Below, in pieces: positions 27,572-36,322 of a DNA stretch of 64,000 bases. The notes beneath the pieces were generated by a model, which saw only the letters and a program-made list of their open reading frames with translations, had not been told where the DNA came from and did not search any database. Origin of the DNA: Methylophilus sp. TWE2 (lineage in GTDB: Bacteria > Pseudomonadota > Gammaproteobacteria > Burkholderiales > Methylophilaceae); assembly GCF_001183865.1 (NCBI RefSeq), contig NZ_CP012020.1, forward strand, positions 1,488,001 to 1,552,000, given 5' to 3'. The translations under genes and the position numbers were made by a program. Position 1 is the stretch's first letter. Every line of letters starts with the position of its first letter.

Positions 27572-27599
27572 AAAAAACCTCGCAACTGCGAGGTTTTTT
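27572..27599 (+). terminator. Terminator of the receptor-regulator operon
   Basis: A stem of AAAAAACCTCGC with GCGAGGTTTTTT around a 4-base loop ends in a six-T run, 13 bases after the regulator's stop codon. Confidence 0.92.
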
Positions 27600-27709
27600 G
27601 TTTGTCCTTGCCAGTGACAAATCACATATTCTTATGACATAAATCAGACACAATCAGCAGCTTGCTAAATCACGCATGGTATCATTGCACTTTTACAGTG
27701 GAGCTGAAA

Positions 27710-28906
27710 ATGATTGGTACCCCGTTGAGCGCGAATGCGACCAAGGTCATGTTGTTGGGCAGTGGTGAGCTTGGTAAAGAGGTGATTATTGCCTTGCAGC
27801 GTTTAGGGGTAGAAGTCATTGCAGTGGACCGTTATGCGCGTGCGCCCGGTCATCAGGTGGCTCATCATTCTTACACCATAGACATGACCGATGCCACGGC
27901 ATTAAAAACGCTGGTTAATCAGGTCAAACCACATTATATCGTGCCGGAAATTGAAGCATTAAACACGCAAGCACTGGCTGAGATTGAAGCCACTGGCGTG
28001 ACGGTGGTCCCTACCGTGCGCGCCGTGCAACTGACGATGAACCGTGAAGGGATCCGCCGACTGGCCGCTGAAGAATTAAACCTGCCGACGTCACCGTATG
28101 CGTTTGCCCGTTCTGAAGCTGAATTGCAAGCAGCGATTGATGGCGGCATTGGCTATCCATGTTTTATCAAGCCAACCATGTCTTCTTCCGGCAAAGGCCA
28201 GTCACGTATTACACAGGCTTCTGAGGTTAAAACAGCCTGGGAATATGCGGCGAGTGGCGGTCGGGTCAACCAGGGGGTTGTCATTGTTGAAGGCCAGATT
28301 GATTTTGATTATGAAATTACCTTGCTGACCGTGCGTGCCAGAAATGCTGAAGGACAAATAGAAACACACTTCTGTGCACCGATTGGTCATGTGCAAAAGC
28401 AGGGTGATTATGTGGAAAGCTGGCAGCCTCAAGCCATGCATCCGCAAGCACTGAAAAATGCACAAGAGATTGCCAAGAAAGTCACTGATGCCTTAGGCGG
28501 GCAAGGCCTGTTTGGTGTTGAATTATTCGTCAAAGGCGAGCAGGTATGGTTCTCTGAAGTCAGCCCACGACCACATGACACCGGCATGGTGACCATGTGT
28601 ACCCAACGCCTGAATGAGTTTGAACTGCATGCACGCGCGATTCTCGGATTGCCGGTAGATGTTGCCCAGCGCGAAGTCGGTGCCAGCGCAGTGATATATG
28701 GTGGTGCGGATACGCAAACCTTGGCCTATCACGGTCTGGAGGCTGCCATGTCTGTTCCTAACAGTGAAATCCGCCTGTTTGGCAAACCAGAGTCGTTTGT
28801 CCGTCGCCGTATGGGCGTCGCATTGGCAACTGCAGACAACACTGAATTGGCGCGAGAACGCGCCAAACAGGCAGCTGGCCTGGTTACCCCTCAAGTAGCA
28901 GGCTGA
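27710..28906 (+). CDS. purT: Formate-dependent GAR transformylase (PurT)
   Basis: ATP-grasp enzyme of 398 residues that makes formylglycinamide ribonucleotide from formate and ATP in purine synthesis. It shows [20 protein letters not shown] at the N-terminus, [16 protein letters not shown], the ATP loop [12 protein letters not shown], and [13 protein letters not shown]. The ATG has a TGGAG site. An in-frame upstream extension is not conserved. Direct formate use suits a methylotroph, in which formate is a central C1 intermediate. Confidence 0.96.
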   Translation: MIGTPLSANATKVMLLGSGELGKEVIIALQRLGVEVIAVDRYARAPGHQVAHHSYTIDMTDATALKTLVNQVKPHYIVPEIEALNTQALAEIEATGVTVVPTVRAVQLTMNREGIRRLAAEELNLPTSPYAFARSEAELQAAIDGGIGYPCFIKPTMSSSGKGQSRITQASEVKTAWEYAASGGRVNQGVVIVEGQIDFDYEITLLTVRARNAEGQIETHFCAPIGHVQKQGDYVESWQPQAMHPQALKNAQEIAKKVTDALGGQGLFGVELFVKGEQVWFSEVSPRPHDTGMVTMCTQRLNEFELHARAILGLPVDVAQREVGASAVIYGGADTQTLAYHGLEAAMSVPNSEIRLFGKPESFVRRRMGVALATADNTELARERAKQAAGLVTPQVAG

Positions 28907-28911
28907 TCAGC

Positions 28912-29337
28912 ATGGCATTGGAGATACAAGAGCCAAACACGGCCAAGCAATCCCTGTTTGACTGGCTGGGTGGCTCTGAAAAAGGGCCTGAGACCATACG
29001 TAAGCTGGTCGAGACTTTTTACGATATTATGGACACAGATCCTAAAGTCGCCGGTTTGCGTGCCATCCACCAGGCTGATTTAACTTCAGCCAGAGAAAAG
29101 CTATTTATGTTTTTGATGGGCTGGACAGGCGGGCCTCAACTGTATATTGAACGGTACGGACATCCACGTTTACGCGCCCGGCATATGCCTTTTCCCATCG
29201 ATGAGTCTGCGCGTGACCAATGGATGTATTGCATGATTAAAGCCATGCATACACTAGAGTTTGATGAGGCGCTGATGAAGCATATTGCCAATCAGCTCTA
29301 TGGCGTGGCGGACTTTATGCGTAACCGTGAAGGCTAA
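28912..29337 (+). CDS. Group II truncated haemoglobin
   Basis: Protein of 141 residues. It is a 2-over-2 globin of the GlbO type: SLFDWLGGSE at the N-terminus, FYDIMDTDP with the CD/E region after it, GWTGGPQLYIERYGHP, and the proximal histidine in RARHMPFPI. The conserved Trp (QWMYCMIKAM) near residue 103 is the G8 Trp of this group. Likely roles are oxygen or NO handling. It starts 5 bp after purT and is probably co-transcribed. Confidence 0.92.
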   Translation: MALEIQEPNTAKQSLFDWLGGSEKGPETIRKLVETFYDIMDTDPKVAGLRAIHQADLTSAREKLFMFLMGWTGGPQLYIERYGHPRLRARHMPFPIDESARDQWMYCMIKAMHTLEFDEALMKHIANQLYGVADFMRNREG

Positions 29338-29360
29338 CTTCGCCTAAAATAGATATAAAA

Positions 29361-29383
29361 AAGCCCCGATGGTGTCGGGGCTT
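29361..29383. terminator. Bidirectional terminator between globin and rhlE
   Basis: AAGCCCCGA pairs with TCGGGGCTT around a 5-base loop. A six-A run precedes the hairpin, giving a T tract on the minus strand, and TTCTTATTTTT follows on the plus strand. Confidence 0.85.
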
Positions 29384-29390
29384 CTTATTT

Positions 29391-30815
29391 TTATGATTCA
29401 GCACTGACGGTTTCGACTGCTTCGGCTTCTTTGTTTTCAGCCTTTTGCCGCGATTTACCAGTACCGCGTTTTGCCTGATTGCGCGGTTGTGGGGAAGCTT
29501 TAAAACCAAAACCACCTAACAGGGCCGCAACAACTTTACGTTTCGCAGAAGTGGCTTTTGCAGGGACGAGCTTAGGTGCCACAGCCGCTGAGGTCGGCTC
29601 ATACGGCTGATGAAACCAGGAATCATCCGCTTTTACACCTTTTGCAGTACGCGCCGGCCGGTTGCTGACAGCACCTTTTTCTTTTGGAATCTGCTTTTTA
29701 ATCAGCTTTTCGATTTCGTCAAAGTATTTGGTTTCGTCTTCATCAATCAGCGAAATCGCGATGCCTTTGGCGCCTGCGCGACCCGTACGGCCGATACGGT
29801 GTACATAGTCTTCTGGTGCGGTAGAGATTTCGTAATTGATGACCAGCGGCAGGTCGGTGATATCCAGGCCTCGCGCTGCCACATCGGTTGCAACCAGTGC
29901 ATGAATCGAACCAGCTTTAAACGCATCCAGTGCTTCAATACGCTCTTTTTGTGACTTGTCTCCGTGGATGGCGCTACAGGGAATCTGGTCACGCTCAAGC
30001 GCACGCGCCAGCTTGCTGGCCGAGAGCTTGGTTTTTGTGAACACAATGACCTGCTGATTGGTGTATTGCTTGAGCAGCTGTACCAGGAAGCGTTGTTTCT
30101 GGTCGCTATTCACCAAGTAAGCTTTTTGTTCCACATTGTCATTGGTCGCATTGCTGCGCGCCACTTCGATCAATGTTGGATTATTCAAGAAAGCATCGGC
30201 AAGCTTTTTAATCTCGTCAGAAAATGTGGCAGAAAACATGAGGTTCTGGCGTTGCTTGGGCAGCAATGCCAGGATGCGTTTCAGGTCTGGCATAAAACCC
30301 ATGTCCAGCATACGGTCGGCTTCGTCCAGTACCAAAAACTGTACCTGGCTTAAAGACAAAGTCTTTTGCTCGACGTGATCCAGCAACCGGCCAGGGGTGG
30401 CCACCAGAATCTCGACGCCGGTTTTTAAATGCGGAGTTTGTGTCTTAATATCCACTCCACCATATACCACCAGGCTGCGAAGCGCCGTGTGTTTGGCATA
30501 AGTCTTGATGCTGTCATAGACCTGGATGGCCAGCTCACGCGTGGGCGCCAGTACCAATGCCCGGATCGGGTGTTTGGCTGGCGAGGTACTAGTGCTGGCA
30601 AGTGGTAACAGGGTATGCAAAATAGGTAAGGAAAACGCTGCCGTTTTGCCGGTACCCGTTTGCGCACCCGCCATCAAGTCCATGCGCTGCAAGGCCAAGG
30701 GAATGGCCTGCGCCTGAATAGGGGTGGGTGTCGTATAACCAGACTCTTCAATCGCTTTTAACAGCGGCTCGGCCAGGCCGAGCGTACGAAAATCTACTGT
30801 GGTTTGCTCAGACAT
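29391..30815 (-). CDS. rhlE: DEAD-box RNA helicase, RhlE-like
   Basis: Protein of 474 residues with a complete helicase core: Q motif (GYTTPTPIQAQAIP), AQTGTGKTAAF, PTRELA, ATPGRLLDH, DEAD in VLDEADRMLDMGFMPD, SAT, and HRIGRTGRAG in domain 2. The C-terminus is a basic tail of about 90 residues (QAKRGTGKSRQKAENKEAE) likely to bind RNA. It is second in an operon, 9 bp after a paralogous helicase gene, so recent or ancient duplication with divergence of tails is likely. Confidence 0.92.
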   Translation of the reverse strand: MSEQTTVDFRTLGLAEPLLKAIEESGYTTPTPIQAQAIPLALQRMDLMAGAQTGTGKTAAFSLPILHTLLPLASTSTSPAKHPIRALVLAPTRELAIQVYDSIKTYAKHTALRSLVVYGGVDIKTQTPHLKTGVEILVATPGRLLDHVEQKTLSLSQVQFLVLDEADRMLDMGFMPDLKRILALLPKQRQNLMFSATFSDEIKKLADAFLNNPTLIEVARSNATNDNVEQKAYLVNSDQKQRFLVQLLKQYTNQQVIVFTKTKLSASKLARALERDQIPCSAIHGDKSQKERIEALDAFKAGSIHALVATDVAARGLDITDLPLVINYEISTAPEDYVHRIGRTGRAGAKGIAISLIDEDETKYFDEIEKLIKKQIPKEKGAVSNRPARTAKGVKADDSWFHQPYEPTSAAVAPKLVPAKATSAKRKVVAALLGGFGFKASPQPRNQAKRGTGKSRQKAENKEAEAVETVSAES

Positions 30816-30824
30816 AGGCTAGGC

Positions 30825-32372
30825 TTAAACGAATGAACGAGGACGTTTTACACCAGAATCACCAAACGACTTACCTGCCGGACGTGGTTTGTTATTGCCA
30901 CGGTTAGCATTTGGGTTGCCAAAGCGCTCCTGGTTGTTGCCGGCTGGACGTGGACGGCGTTGACCAAACTCGTCAGCCAATGCGCGTGCAAACTGAAAGT
31001 CGGTATCTTTGTTGTAACTCTTGCTATTACCGTTGACTTCTTTGTCTGTTCTGGTCTCGGTTGGGCGTGGGGCGCGTGGCTTGTTAGCTTGTGAGTCACG
31101 GCTGCCGCCTTCACGGGCAACGCGATCGCCAAAAGACTTACCTTGACGGTCATCGCGGCGGAAACCGCCTTTACCCTGTGGTTTGCCTTGGCCTGGACGT
31201 TTGCCGCGACGGCCTTCGCCATCATCCATGCGCGCTGCGCGCTTAGGTTCGAAACCGGCAATCACTTCAGCCTGTAGTTTCTGTCCGGTGTACTGCTCAA
31301 TTTTGCGCAGCAGGTGACGGTCAGCGTTAGAGGCAAATGAAATGGCGACACCAGTGTTGTTCGCACGGCCAGTACGGCCAATCCGGTGCACATAGTCTTC
31401 TGCAAATTTTGGCAGGTCGTAGTTGATCACGTGTGAGATGCCTTGTACGTCGATACCGCGTGCAGCCACGTCGGTGGCAACCAACACCTTCACGTCGCCA
31501 TGACGCAGTTTGGTCAGTGTGCGGTTACGCGCACCTTGTGTCATATCACCATGCAATGCAGCCGTTTTATGGCCTGCAGCATATAGGTCTTCAGCCAGCA
31601 GATCAGCGTGACGCTTGGTGCTAGTGAAAATAATGGTTTGATTCACATCTGGGGCAATCAGCAAGTGTTCCAGCAGTTTGTTTTTGTGGTTCATGTCGTC
31701 CACAAAGTGCAGGCGTTGTTCAATATTGGCGTGTTTTTCTTTCTGGCCAGCCACTTGAATAGTGAGCGGGTTACGCAAGAAGCGTTTGCCGATATCCATA
31801 ATGCCATCCAGCGTCGCAGAGAACAGCAAGGTTTGGCGCTCAGCAGGCAAGGCTTCACAGATACGCTCAACGTCTGGCATAAAGCCCATGTCCAGCATGC
31901 GGTCAGCTTCGTCCAGCACCAGCATTTGCAAGCGGCTTAAATCAATGCGGCCGCGTTCCAGATGGTCAATAAAGCGGCCTGGAGTCGCTACCAGAATATC
32001 TAATGGCTGTGACAGCAGTTTGTTTTGCAATGGGTAAGGCATGCCACCCACGATACTGATACAGCGGGCGCGCAGGAATTTACCGTATTTACGGGCGGCT
32101 TCGTTCACTTGTGCTGCCAGTTCACGTGTTGGTGTCAGCACCAGAATACGTGGGCCACGGCTGTGGACCGGGTGTTGGGTTGCCAGCAGGTTTAATGCGG
32201 GCAGGGTGAAAGCAGCGGTTTTGCCTGTACCGGTTTGAGCGGAGGCCATGATGTCACGGCCTTGTAATGCTTCAGGGATAGATTGCGCCTGGATAGGGGT
32301 TGGGTTTTCATAGCCTGCATCGGTTAATGCACGCAAAATGGATGGGTCAAGATTTAAATCTGCAAAAGACAA
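30825..32372 (-). CDS. DEAD-box RNA helicase with RG/N-rich tail
   Basis: Protein of 515 residues. The core is complete (Q motif GYENPTPIQAQSIP, AQTGTGKTAAF, PTRELAAQ, VATPGRFIDHLERG, LDEADRMLDMGFMPD, SAT, HRIGRTGRAN). After residue 375 comes a low-complexity tail rich in Gly, Arg, Asn and Lys, with the small repeats KSFGD and RPRPAG. The start codon is TTG with an AAGGGA site 6 bases upstream. An out-of-frame ATG lies 16 bases earlier and opens a 13-codon frame across it. Cold-shock or ribosome assembly roles are usual for this group. Confidence 0.9.
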   Translation of the reverse strand: MSFADLNLDPSILRALTDAGYENPTPIQAQSIPEALQGRDIMASAQTGTGKTAAFTLPALNLLATQHPVHSRGPRILVLTPTRELAAQVNEAARKYGKFLRARCISIVGGMPYPLQNKLLSQPLDILVATPGRFIDHLERGRIDLSRLQMLVLDEADRMLDMGFMPDVERICEALPAERQTLLFSATLDGIMDIGKRFLRNPLTIQVAGQKEKHANIEQRLHFVDDMNHKNKLLEHLLIAPDVNQTIIFTSTKRHADLLAEDLYAAGHKTAALHGDMTQGARNRTLTKLRHGDVKVLVATDVAARGIDVQGISHVINYDLPKFAEDYVHRIGRTGRANNTGVAISFASNADRHLLRKIEQYTGQKLQAEVIAGFEPKRAARMDDGEGRRGKRPGQGKPQGKGGFRRDDRQGKSFGDRVAREGGSRDSQANKPRAPRPTETRTDKEVNGNSKSYNKDTDFQFARALADEFGQRRPRPAGNNQERFGNPNANRGNNKPRPAGKSFGDSGVKRPRSFV

Positions 32373-32761
32373 GGAATGTCCCTTTCATCAACAATTAAAA
32401 AGGGCGCTAGTAAAGCAAAATCAAAGCTTGTAATTTTGACCAACACATTTTGATGTGAGGGACGATTAACAAAGCCAAAGCAACATTACATGATTAGAAA
32501 TGAATTGCTTTTACCGGCGCTTGGGCATGGCCACTAACCGATAAAAGAAGATGTGTCATGAAGACTTCATCTAAAGATGATAACCTCAAAATTTCGCGAG
32601 TTATCGACAGGTCAGGGCAATGAATCTAAAACGTTAAGATAGCGGGTCAAGTACCAGCTGCGTTTTAAAGTTGTTCGCAGTATAGCCATTTTATTTTAAA
32701 AGTCAAATATTTAGTTGATTTGTGATAAAATCGCGCCCTTTCCAAACATATGGCAGTTCAC
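32373..32761. other. Intergenic region between divergent helicase and typA
   Basis: In these 389 bases I see no gene. For typA there is an extended -10 like element (TGTGATAAAAT ending at 32731) with only a weak -35. For the helicase operon a long A/T-rich leader is possible, as is common for cold-inducible helicases, but no clear promoter or riboswitch was found. Confidence 0.4.
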
Positions 32762-34570
32762 ATGGCACGCAATCTTAGAAATATCGCAATTATCGCCCAC
32801 GTTGACCACGGTAAAACCACCATGGTTGATAAATTACTCCAGCAATCTGGCACGTTTGCTTCACACCAAGCGGTGACAGAGCGGGTGATGGATAGTAATG
32901 ATCTGGAAAAAGAGCGCGGTATTACTATTTTGGCAAAAAACACGGCCTTAACCTATGAAGGCACGCACATCAATATTGTAGATACTCCTGGGCACGCCGA
33001 CTTTGGTGGTGAGGTGGAGCGTGTGTTGGGGATGGTGGATGGCGTATTGTTGCTGGTGGATGCCGTTGATGGCCCGATGCCGCAAACGCGTTTTGTGACC
33101 AAGAAAGCCTTGGCCCTCGGTTTAAAACCTATTGTGGTGATTAACAAGGTGGACCGCCCAAGTGCGCGTCCTGATTGGGTGATCAACCATACATTTGATT
33201 TGTTTGCCAACCTGGGCGCGACCGATGAGCAATTGGACTTTCCGGTTGTTTATGCCTCAGCATTGAATGGTTTCGCAACGCTGGACCTGAAGACACCTTC
33301 AGACAATATGCGCGCGCTGTTTGACACGATTTTAAGTCATGTTGAACCGCCTAAAGGTGACAGCGAAGCGCCACTGCAATTGCAAATTTCGGCTCTGGAT
33401 TACTCTACTTATACCGGTCGTTTGGGCGTGGGCCGTATCACCAATGGCCGCATCAAGCCAGGCCAGGTAGTGGCAGTGATGCGCGAAGACGAACAAGTGG
33501 CACAAGGCCGTATCAACCAGGTGCTTGGTTTTAAAGGCTTGGAGCGCGTGCCGGTTGAAGAAGCTGAAGCCGGTGACATTGTGATCATTTCAGGCATTGA
33601 AGAAATCGGTATTGGCTTCACCATCTGTGATCGTGATAAGCCTGTAGGTTTGCCACATCTGGGTGTAGATGAGCCGACTTTGACCATGGACTTTATGGTG
33701 AACACTTCGCCACTGGCCGGTACTGAAGGTAAATTCATCACCTCACGTCAAATTCGTGATCGTTTAACCAAAGAGTTATTGGTTAACGTAGCTTTGCGCG
33801 TTGAAGATACAGAAGACACCGATGTATTCCGTGTATCAGGCCGTGGTGAGCTGCACCTGACCATTTTGCTGGAAAACATGCGTCGTGAAGGCTTTGAAAT
33901 CGCCGTTGGTAAACCACGTGTGGTGTTCAGAGAAATCAATGGTGAAAAATGTGAGCCTTATGAAATCCTGACGGTCGACGTTGAAGATGAAAACCAGGGT
34001 GCAGTCATGGAAGAGTTGGGTCGCCGCCGTGGTGAAATGACCAACATGGAATCTGATGGTAACGGTCGTACACGTTTGGAATATCGCATCCCAGCACGTG
34101 GCCTGATTGGTTTCCAGGGTGAGTTCTTAACCTTAACCCGTGGTACAGGTTTGATGGCGCATATTTTTGACGAATATGCCCCTGTAAAAGCAGACATGCC
34201 AGGCCGTCGTAATGGTGTGCTTATTTCAGCTGAACAAGGCGAGGCTGTTGCCTATGCCTTATGGAAGTTGCAAGATCGCGGCAAAATGTTCTCTAGCCCA
34301 GGCGACAGATTGTATGAAGGCATGATCATCGGCATTCACAGCCGCGACAACGATCTGGTTGTTAACCCAATTAAAGGTAAACAACTCACCAACGTGCGTG
34401 CCTCTGGGACTGATGAAGCGGTACGCTTGATTCCACCAGTTTCACTCAGCCTGGAAAGTGCCGTAGAGTTTATTGACGATGATGAATTGGTTGAAATCAC
34501 ACCGAAAACCATCCGTCTGCGCAAACGCTACCTGTTAGAGCACGAGCGTAAACGTGCTTCTAAAGACTAA
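32762..34570 (+). CDS. typA: Ribosome-associated translational GTPase TypA/BipA
   Basis: Protein of 602 residues. The G domain has [15 protein letters not shown] (G1), RGITI (G2), [12 protein letters not shown] (G3) and [12 protein letters not shown] (G4). Then come EF-G-like domains 2, 3 and 5 and the TypA-specific C-terminal domain ([14 protein letters not shown]). The ATG at 32762 gives the family N-terminus [13 protein letters not shown]. Another ATG four codons upstream is possible. TypA aids ribosome assembly and stress adaptation, a fitting neighbour to the helicases. Confidence 0.96.
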   Translation: MARNLRNIAIIAHVDHGKTTMVDKLLQQSGTFASHQAVTERVMDSNDLEKERGITILAKNTALTYEGTHINIVDTPGHADFGGEVERVLGMVDGVLLLVDAVDGPMPQTRFVTKKALALGLKPIVVINKVDRPSARPDWVINHTFDLFANLGATDEQLDFPVVYASALNGFATLDLKTPSDNMRALFDTILSHVEPPKGDSEAPLQLQISALDYSTYTGRLGVGRITNGRIKPGQVVAVMREDEQVAQGRINQVLGFKGLERVPVEEAEAGDIVIISGIEEIGIGFTICDRDKPVGLPHLGVDEPTLTMDFMVNTSPLAGTEGKFITSRQIRDRLTKELLVNVALRVEDTEDTDVFRVSGRGELHLTILLENMRREGFEIAVGKPRVVFREINGEKCEPYEILTVDVEDENQGAVMEELGRRRGEMTNMESDGNGRTRLEYRIPARGLIGFQGEFLTLTRGTGLMAHIFDEYAPVKADMPGRRNGVLISAEQGEAVAYALWKLQDRGKMFSSPGDRLYEGMIIGIHSRDNDLVVNPIKGKQLTNVRASGTDEAVRLIPPVSLSLESAVEFIDDDELVEITPKTIRLRKRYLLEHERKRASKD

Positions 34571-34583
34571 GTCATTTGATCGT

Positions 34584-34614
34584 AAAAAACGCCAGCAGAA
34601 GCTGGCGTTTTTTT
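34584..34614 (+). terminator. Terminator of typA
   Basis: AAAAAACGCCAGC pairs with GCTGGCGTTTTTT (loop AGAA), followed by further T. This is a textbook intrinsic terminator. Confidence 0.93.
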
Positions 34615-34911
34615 ATTGCAAGAATACTGGCTGATTAAGTATTCAAAAGTGCGCTTGAAATGGTTTAAAAAATAGCTTTAAATCAGCACAGGCTTCTTTA
34701 GCGCGTTGGCCACAAAGCTCATCCGTAACGTTTGATAAGGAAAAACTTTAGGGCCGGTTTTAGCTGAGTTGTGTTTTCCATTGCGATATCCAGTTTTAAG
34801 GGTGTAATAAAAAATCTCTAAGCATTGATTTTATTATGATAAATAATTTTAATAAGTTTATAGACTCAGGACTCAATAAAAATTTAGGTTCGTTTTTGGG
34901 GTCTAATTAAC
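34615..34911. other. A/T-rich gap left of the cassette region
   Basis: The 297 bases between the typA terminator and the first cassette boundary hold no gene, no attC left end that I can find and no integrase fragment. The last 60-100 bases are markedly A/T-rich compared with typA. They end at TCTAATTAAC directly before the GTTAGCC core. Confidence 0.4.
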
Positions 34912-35445
34912 GTTAGCCATAGGCAATTTAAATGCGTACTCTTTTTCTAGTTTTATTGCTATTTACTTTAGTCGGTTGCGCGTCAAGTGGACCAACCTAT
35001 CAAGACGCTCCGAAACCTGAAGCATCAGCTTCCGCAATCTACATATATCGGCCTGACAAATTTCTGCTTGGAGCCTTTGATGCACAATTCACCATTGATG
35101 GGAATAAAACCGCTGATCTAAGTGGTGGGAGCTATACCTATTTCTATGTCAGCGAAGGTTGTCACCATATCCATCAATTTTGGTCTTACTACGCAAATTT
35201 CGGTAAAAAAACCGACCTGAATCTTTGCACCAAAGCGGGTGAAAACTACTATGTCCGGCTCAATGGATTAAATGTAGCAACTTGGACACTCAACCCTGTA
35301 GAGAAAGCAAATGCACTCTCCGATATTAGCAATTGCACATATATACCGTCGGTTGCTTCTGCTTCGTCAAAACAGAACAAATAAATGGCTAACCCATCCA
35401 TCAAGCGGGACGCTGCGCTGACGCGCACCGCCCCTTATGTCAAAC
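34912..35445 (+). mobile_element. Integron gene cassette 1
   Basis: A 534-bp unit bounded by the GTTRRRY cores GTTAGCC (34912) and GTTAGCA (35446). It holds one gene starting 20 bp in and an attC site directly after the stop codon, the standard cassette plan. The attC left end GGCTAAC is the exact complement of the cassette's own first seven bases GTTAGCC, as required if both came from one circular cassette. No integrase gene or attI is seen in the window. Confidence 0.8.
34932..35384 (+). CDS. Cassette-borne DUF2846-like lipoprotein
   Basis: Protein of 150 residues with a lipoprotein signal: a hydrophobic stretch LFLVLLLFTLVGCA with the lipobox LVGC and Cys16 as the lipidated residue. The mature part (AIYIYRPDKFLLGAFDAQFT, later YYVRLNG) resembles DUF2846 lipoproteins. 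It has three further cysteines (EGCHH, NLCTK, SNCTY) that could form disulfides. It is the only gene of cassette 1 and has no promoter of its own that I can see. The function is unknown. Confidence 0.8.
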   Translation: MRTLFLVLLLFTLVGCASSGPTYQDAPKPEASASAIYIYRPDKFLLGAFDAQFTIDGNKTADLSGGSYTYFYVSEGCHHIHQFWSYYANFGKKTDLNLCTKAGENYYVRLNGLNVATWTLNPVEKANALSDISNCTYIPSVASASSKQNK

Positions 35446-35452
35446 GTTAGCA
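35387..35452 (+). repeat. attC recombination site 1
   Basis: A 66-bp imperfect palindrome. The left core GGCTAAC pairs with the right core GTTAGC. The inner arms ATCAAGCGGGACG and CCGCCCCTTATG pair with bulges like the extrahelical bases integrases use. The tip is TGCGC-TGAC-GCGCA. The right end CAAACGTTAGC is the usual attC ending. Recombination would cut between G35446 and T35447. Confidence 0.82.
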
Positions 35453-35480
35453 ACAACATTAACGTTAGGTTTAAAGTCCC

Positions 35481-35792
35481 ATGGCTTTTAAAAAACTTAT
35501 ATTGTTAACTTGCAGTTTTGGGCCTTTAATCTTTCTCGGATCATGTATGAATTCCGTAAAGATTGCTGACATCGAGAATAGTTTAAACATGCAAATTGGC
35601 CGACACTATAATCAACTTGGTCCAGGCTGGACAATAGTATCTGAGGACGATAAAAATATTGTGTTGGGACGAAGTATCTCAAAGACTTGCTCGTATATAG
35701 TTCATATACCTAAAGATACATATCGAATAGATAGCTGGAAGTTAACGACCCCAAGAAATGCATGTGACAATATCCCCATTACAGGTGCTTAG
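35481..35792 (+). CDS. Cassette-borne small lipoprotein, unknown function
   Basis: Protein of 103 residues that I do not recognise. The N-terminus MAFKKLILLTCSFGPLIFLG ends in a lipobox (FLGSC, Cys22), so an outer- or inner-membrane lipoprotein is likely. The mature part has WTIVSEDDKNIVLGRSI and two later cysteines (KTCSY, NACDN) that could pair. Base composition is more A/T-rich than the flanking housekeeping genes, consistent with transfer. It is the sole gene of cassette 2. Confidence 0.72.
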   Translation: MAFKKLILLTCSFGPLIFLGSCMNSVKIADIENSLNMQIGRHYNQLGPGWTIVSEDDKNIVLGRSISKTCSYIVHIPKDTYRIDSWKLTTPRNACDNIPITGA

Positions 35793-35806
35793 GCGTCAAA
35801 AGTTGA

Positions 35807-35836
35807 TGCTAACCCATCAGTCAAGCGGGACCGGCG
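35807..35836 (+). repeat. Truncated attC site 2 (left half)
   Basis: The first 30 bases match attC 1 closely: both have GCTAACCCATC, then CAGT in place of CA, then CAAGCGGGAC. After CCGGCG the similarity stops. A CTTTTATGAACAGTCGAGT stretch (35845-35863) may be the ruined right end, since GTCGAGT differs from the GTTRRRY core at one base. Confidence 0.65.
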
Positions 35837-35864
35837 AAAAGATTCTTTTATGAACAGTCGAGTA

Positions 35865-35890
35865 GGGTGGGCAACTTGTTTTGCCCACGC
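35865..35890. repeat. GTGGGCAA/TTGCCCAC intergenic hairpin
   Basis: An 8-bp inverted repeat round CTTGTT, embedded in GTAGGGTGGGCA...TGCCCACGC. As I recall, similar hairpins are dispersed in many proteobacterial genomes. It has no T tract. It sits just right of the decayed attC and may mark a later rearrangement. Confidence 0.5.
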
Positions 35891-35941
35891 GTATTGATCA
35901 ATCCCGACAACCACTAAAACCACCCAGTTCGATGTAAACCG

Positions 35942-36322
35942 ATGACTATGCATACAACAAATAAAATCCAAAGTTTGGCTTTGCTAGGCGGAGTGTCTAA
36001 GGTCTCTTTTGAGCGGGTTGCCGCCACTGACTGGCGTTTTTTACACAGCAAAGCGGGAATACTGATTTGCCTTTGGAGCGTGTTGCCTTATTTGCTGATG
36101 GCTTGTGCGACTGAACTGTTGAAGACTACTCGTGCTCAGTCTTGGTGGCTTGCGGTTTCAGCGGTAATGGTTATGTTGGCTATAGCGGCTTATTACCACA
36201 CCTTGTTTGTACGCCCGGATGCGCAAGGCGCATTGATTTTTCTGTTTTTGCCTTTGGTGCAGTGTTTGATTACCTTTGGCGCGTTTATATTGATACGATT
36301 TCTGGCAGGGCTGGATAAATGA
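35942..36322 (+). CDS. Small membrane protein of unknown function
   Basis: Protein of 126 residues with three hydrophobic segments (about 37-56, 69-86 and 97-120). It has no motif I recognise. It may start at the ATG two codons later. It lies between the cassette remains and ppk2 and has no attC after it, so it is probably outside the cassette array. A GTGTCTAAGG-type site is not convincing as a ribosome binding site, and coding status rests on length and hydrophobicity. Confidence 0.5.
   Translation: MTMHTTNKIQSLALLGGVSKVSFERVAATDWRFLHSKAGILICLWSVLPYLLMACATELLKTTRAQSWWLAVSAVMVMLAIAAYYHTLFVRPDAQGALIFLFLPLVQCLITFGAFILIRFLAGLDK

Larger units (their letters stand above)
35446..35836 (+). mobile_element. 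Integron gene cassette 2, right end decayed
   Basis: It begins at GTTAGCA (35446), contains one lipoprotein gene, and is followed by an attC left half that starts TGCTAAC, again the exact complement of the cassette's own first seven bases. The right half of that attC is missing or heavily changed. A second core-like GTTAGGT occurs 18 bp into the cassette (35464). Confidence 0.72.

Noticed and set aside
35865..35890. Transcription terminator or attC right half
   Set aside because: The hairpin lacks a T tract and has no GTTRRRY core; it resembles a dispersed intergenic repeat.
34932..36322. CRISPR, toxin-antitoxin or phage remnant in the cassette region
   Set aside because: There are no repeated spacers, no recognisable toxin or antitoxin pair and no phage gene. 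Lipobox-bearing proteins with attC sites explain the region better.
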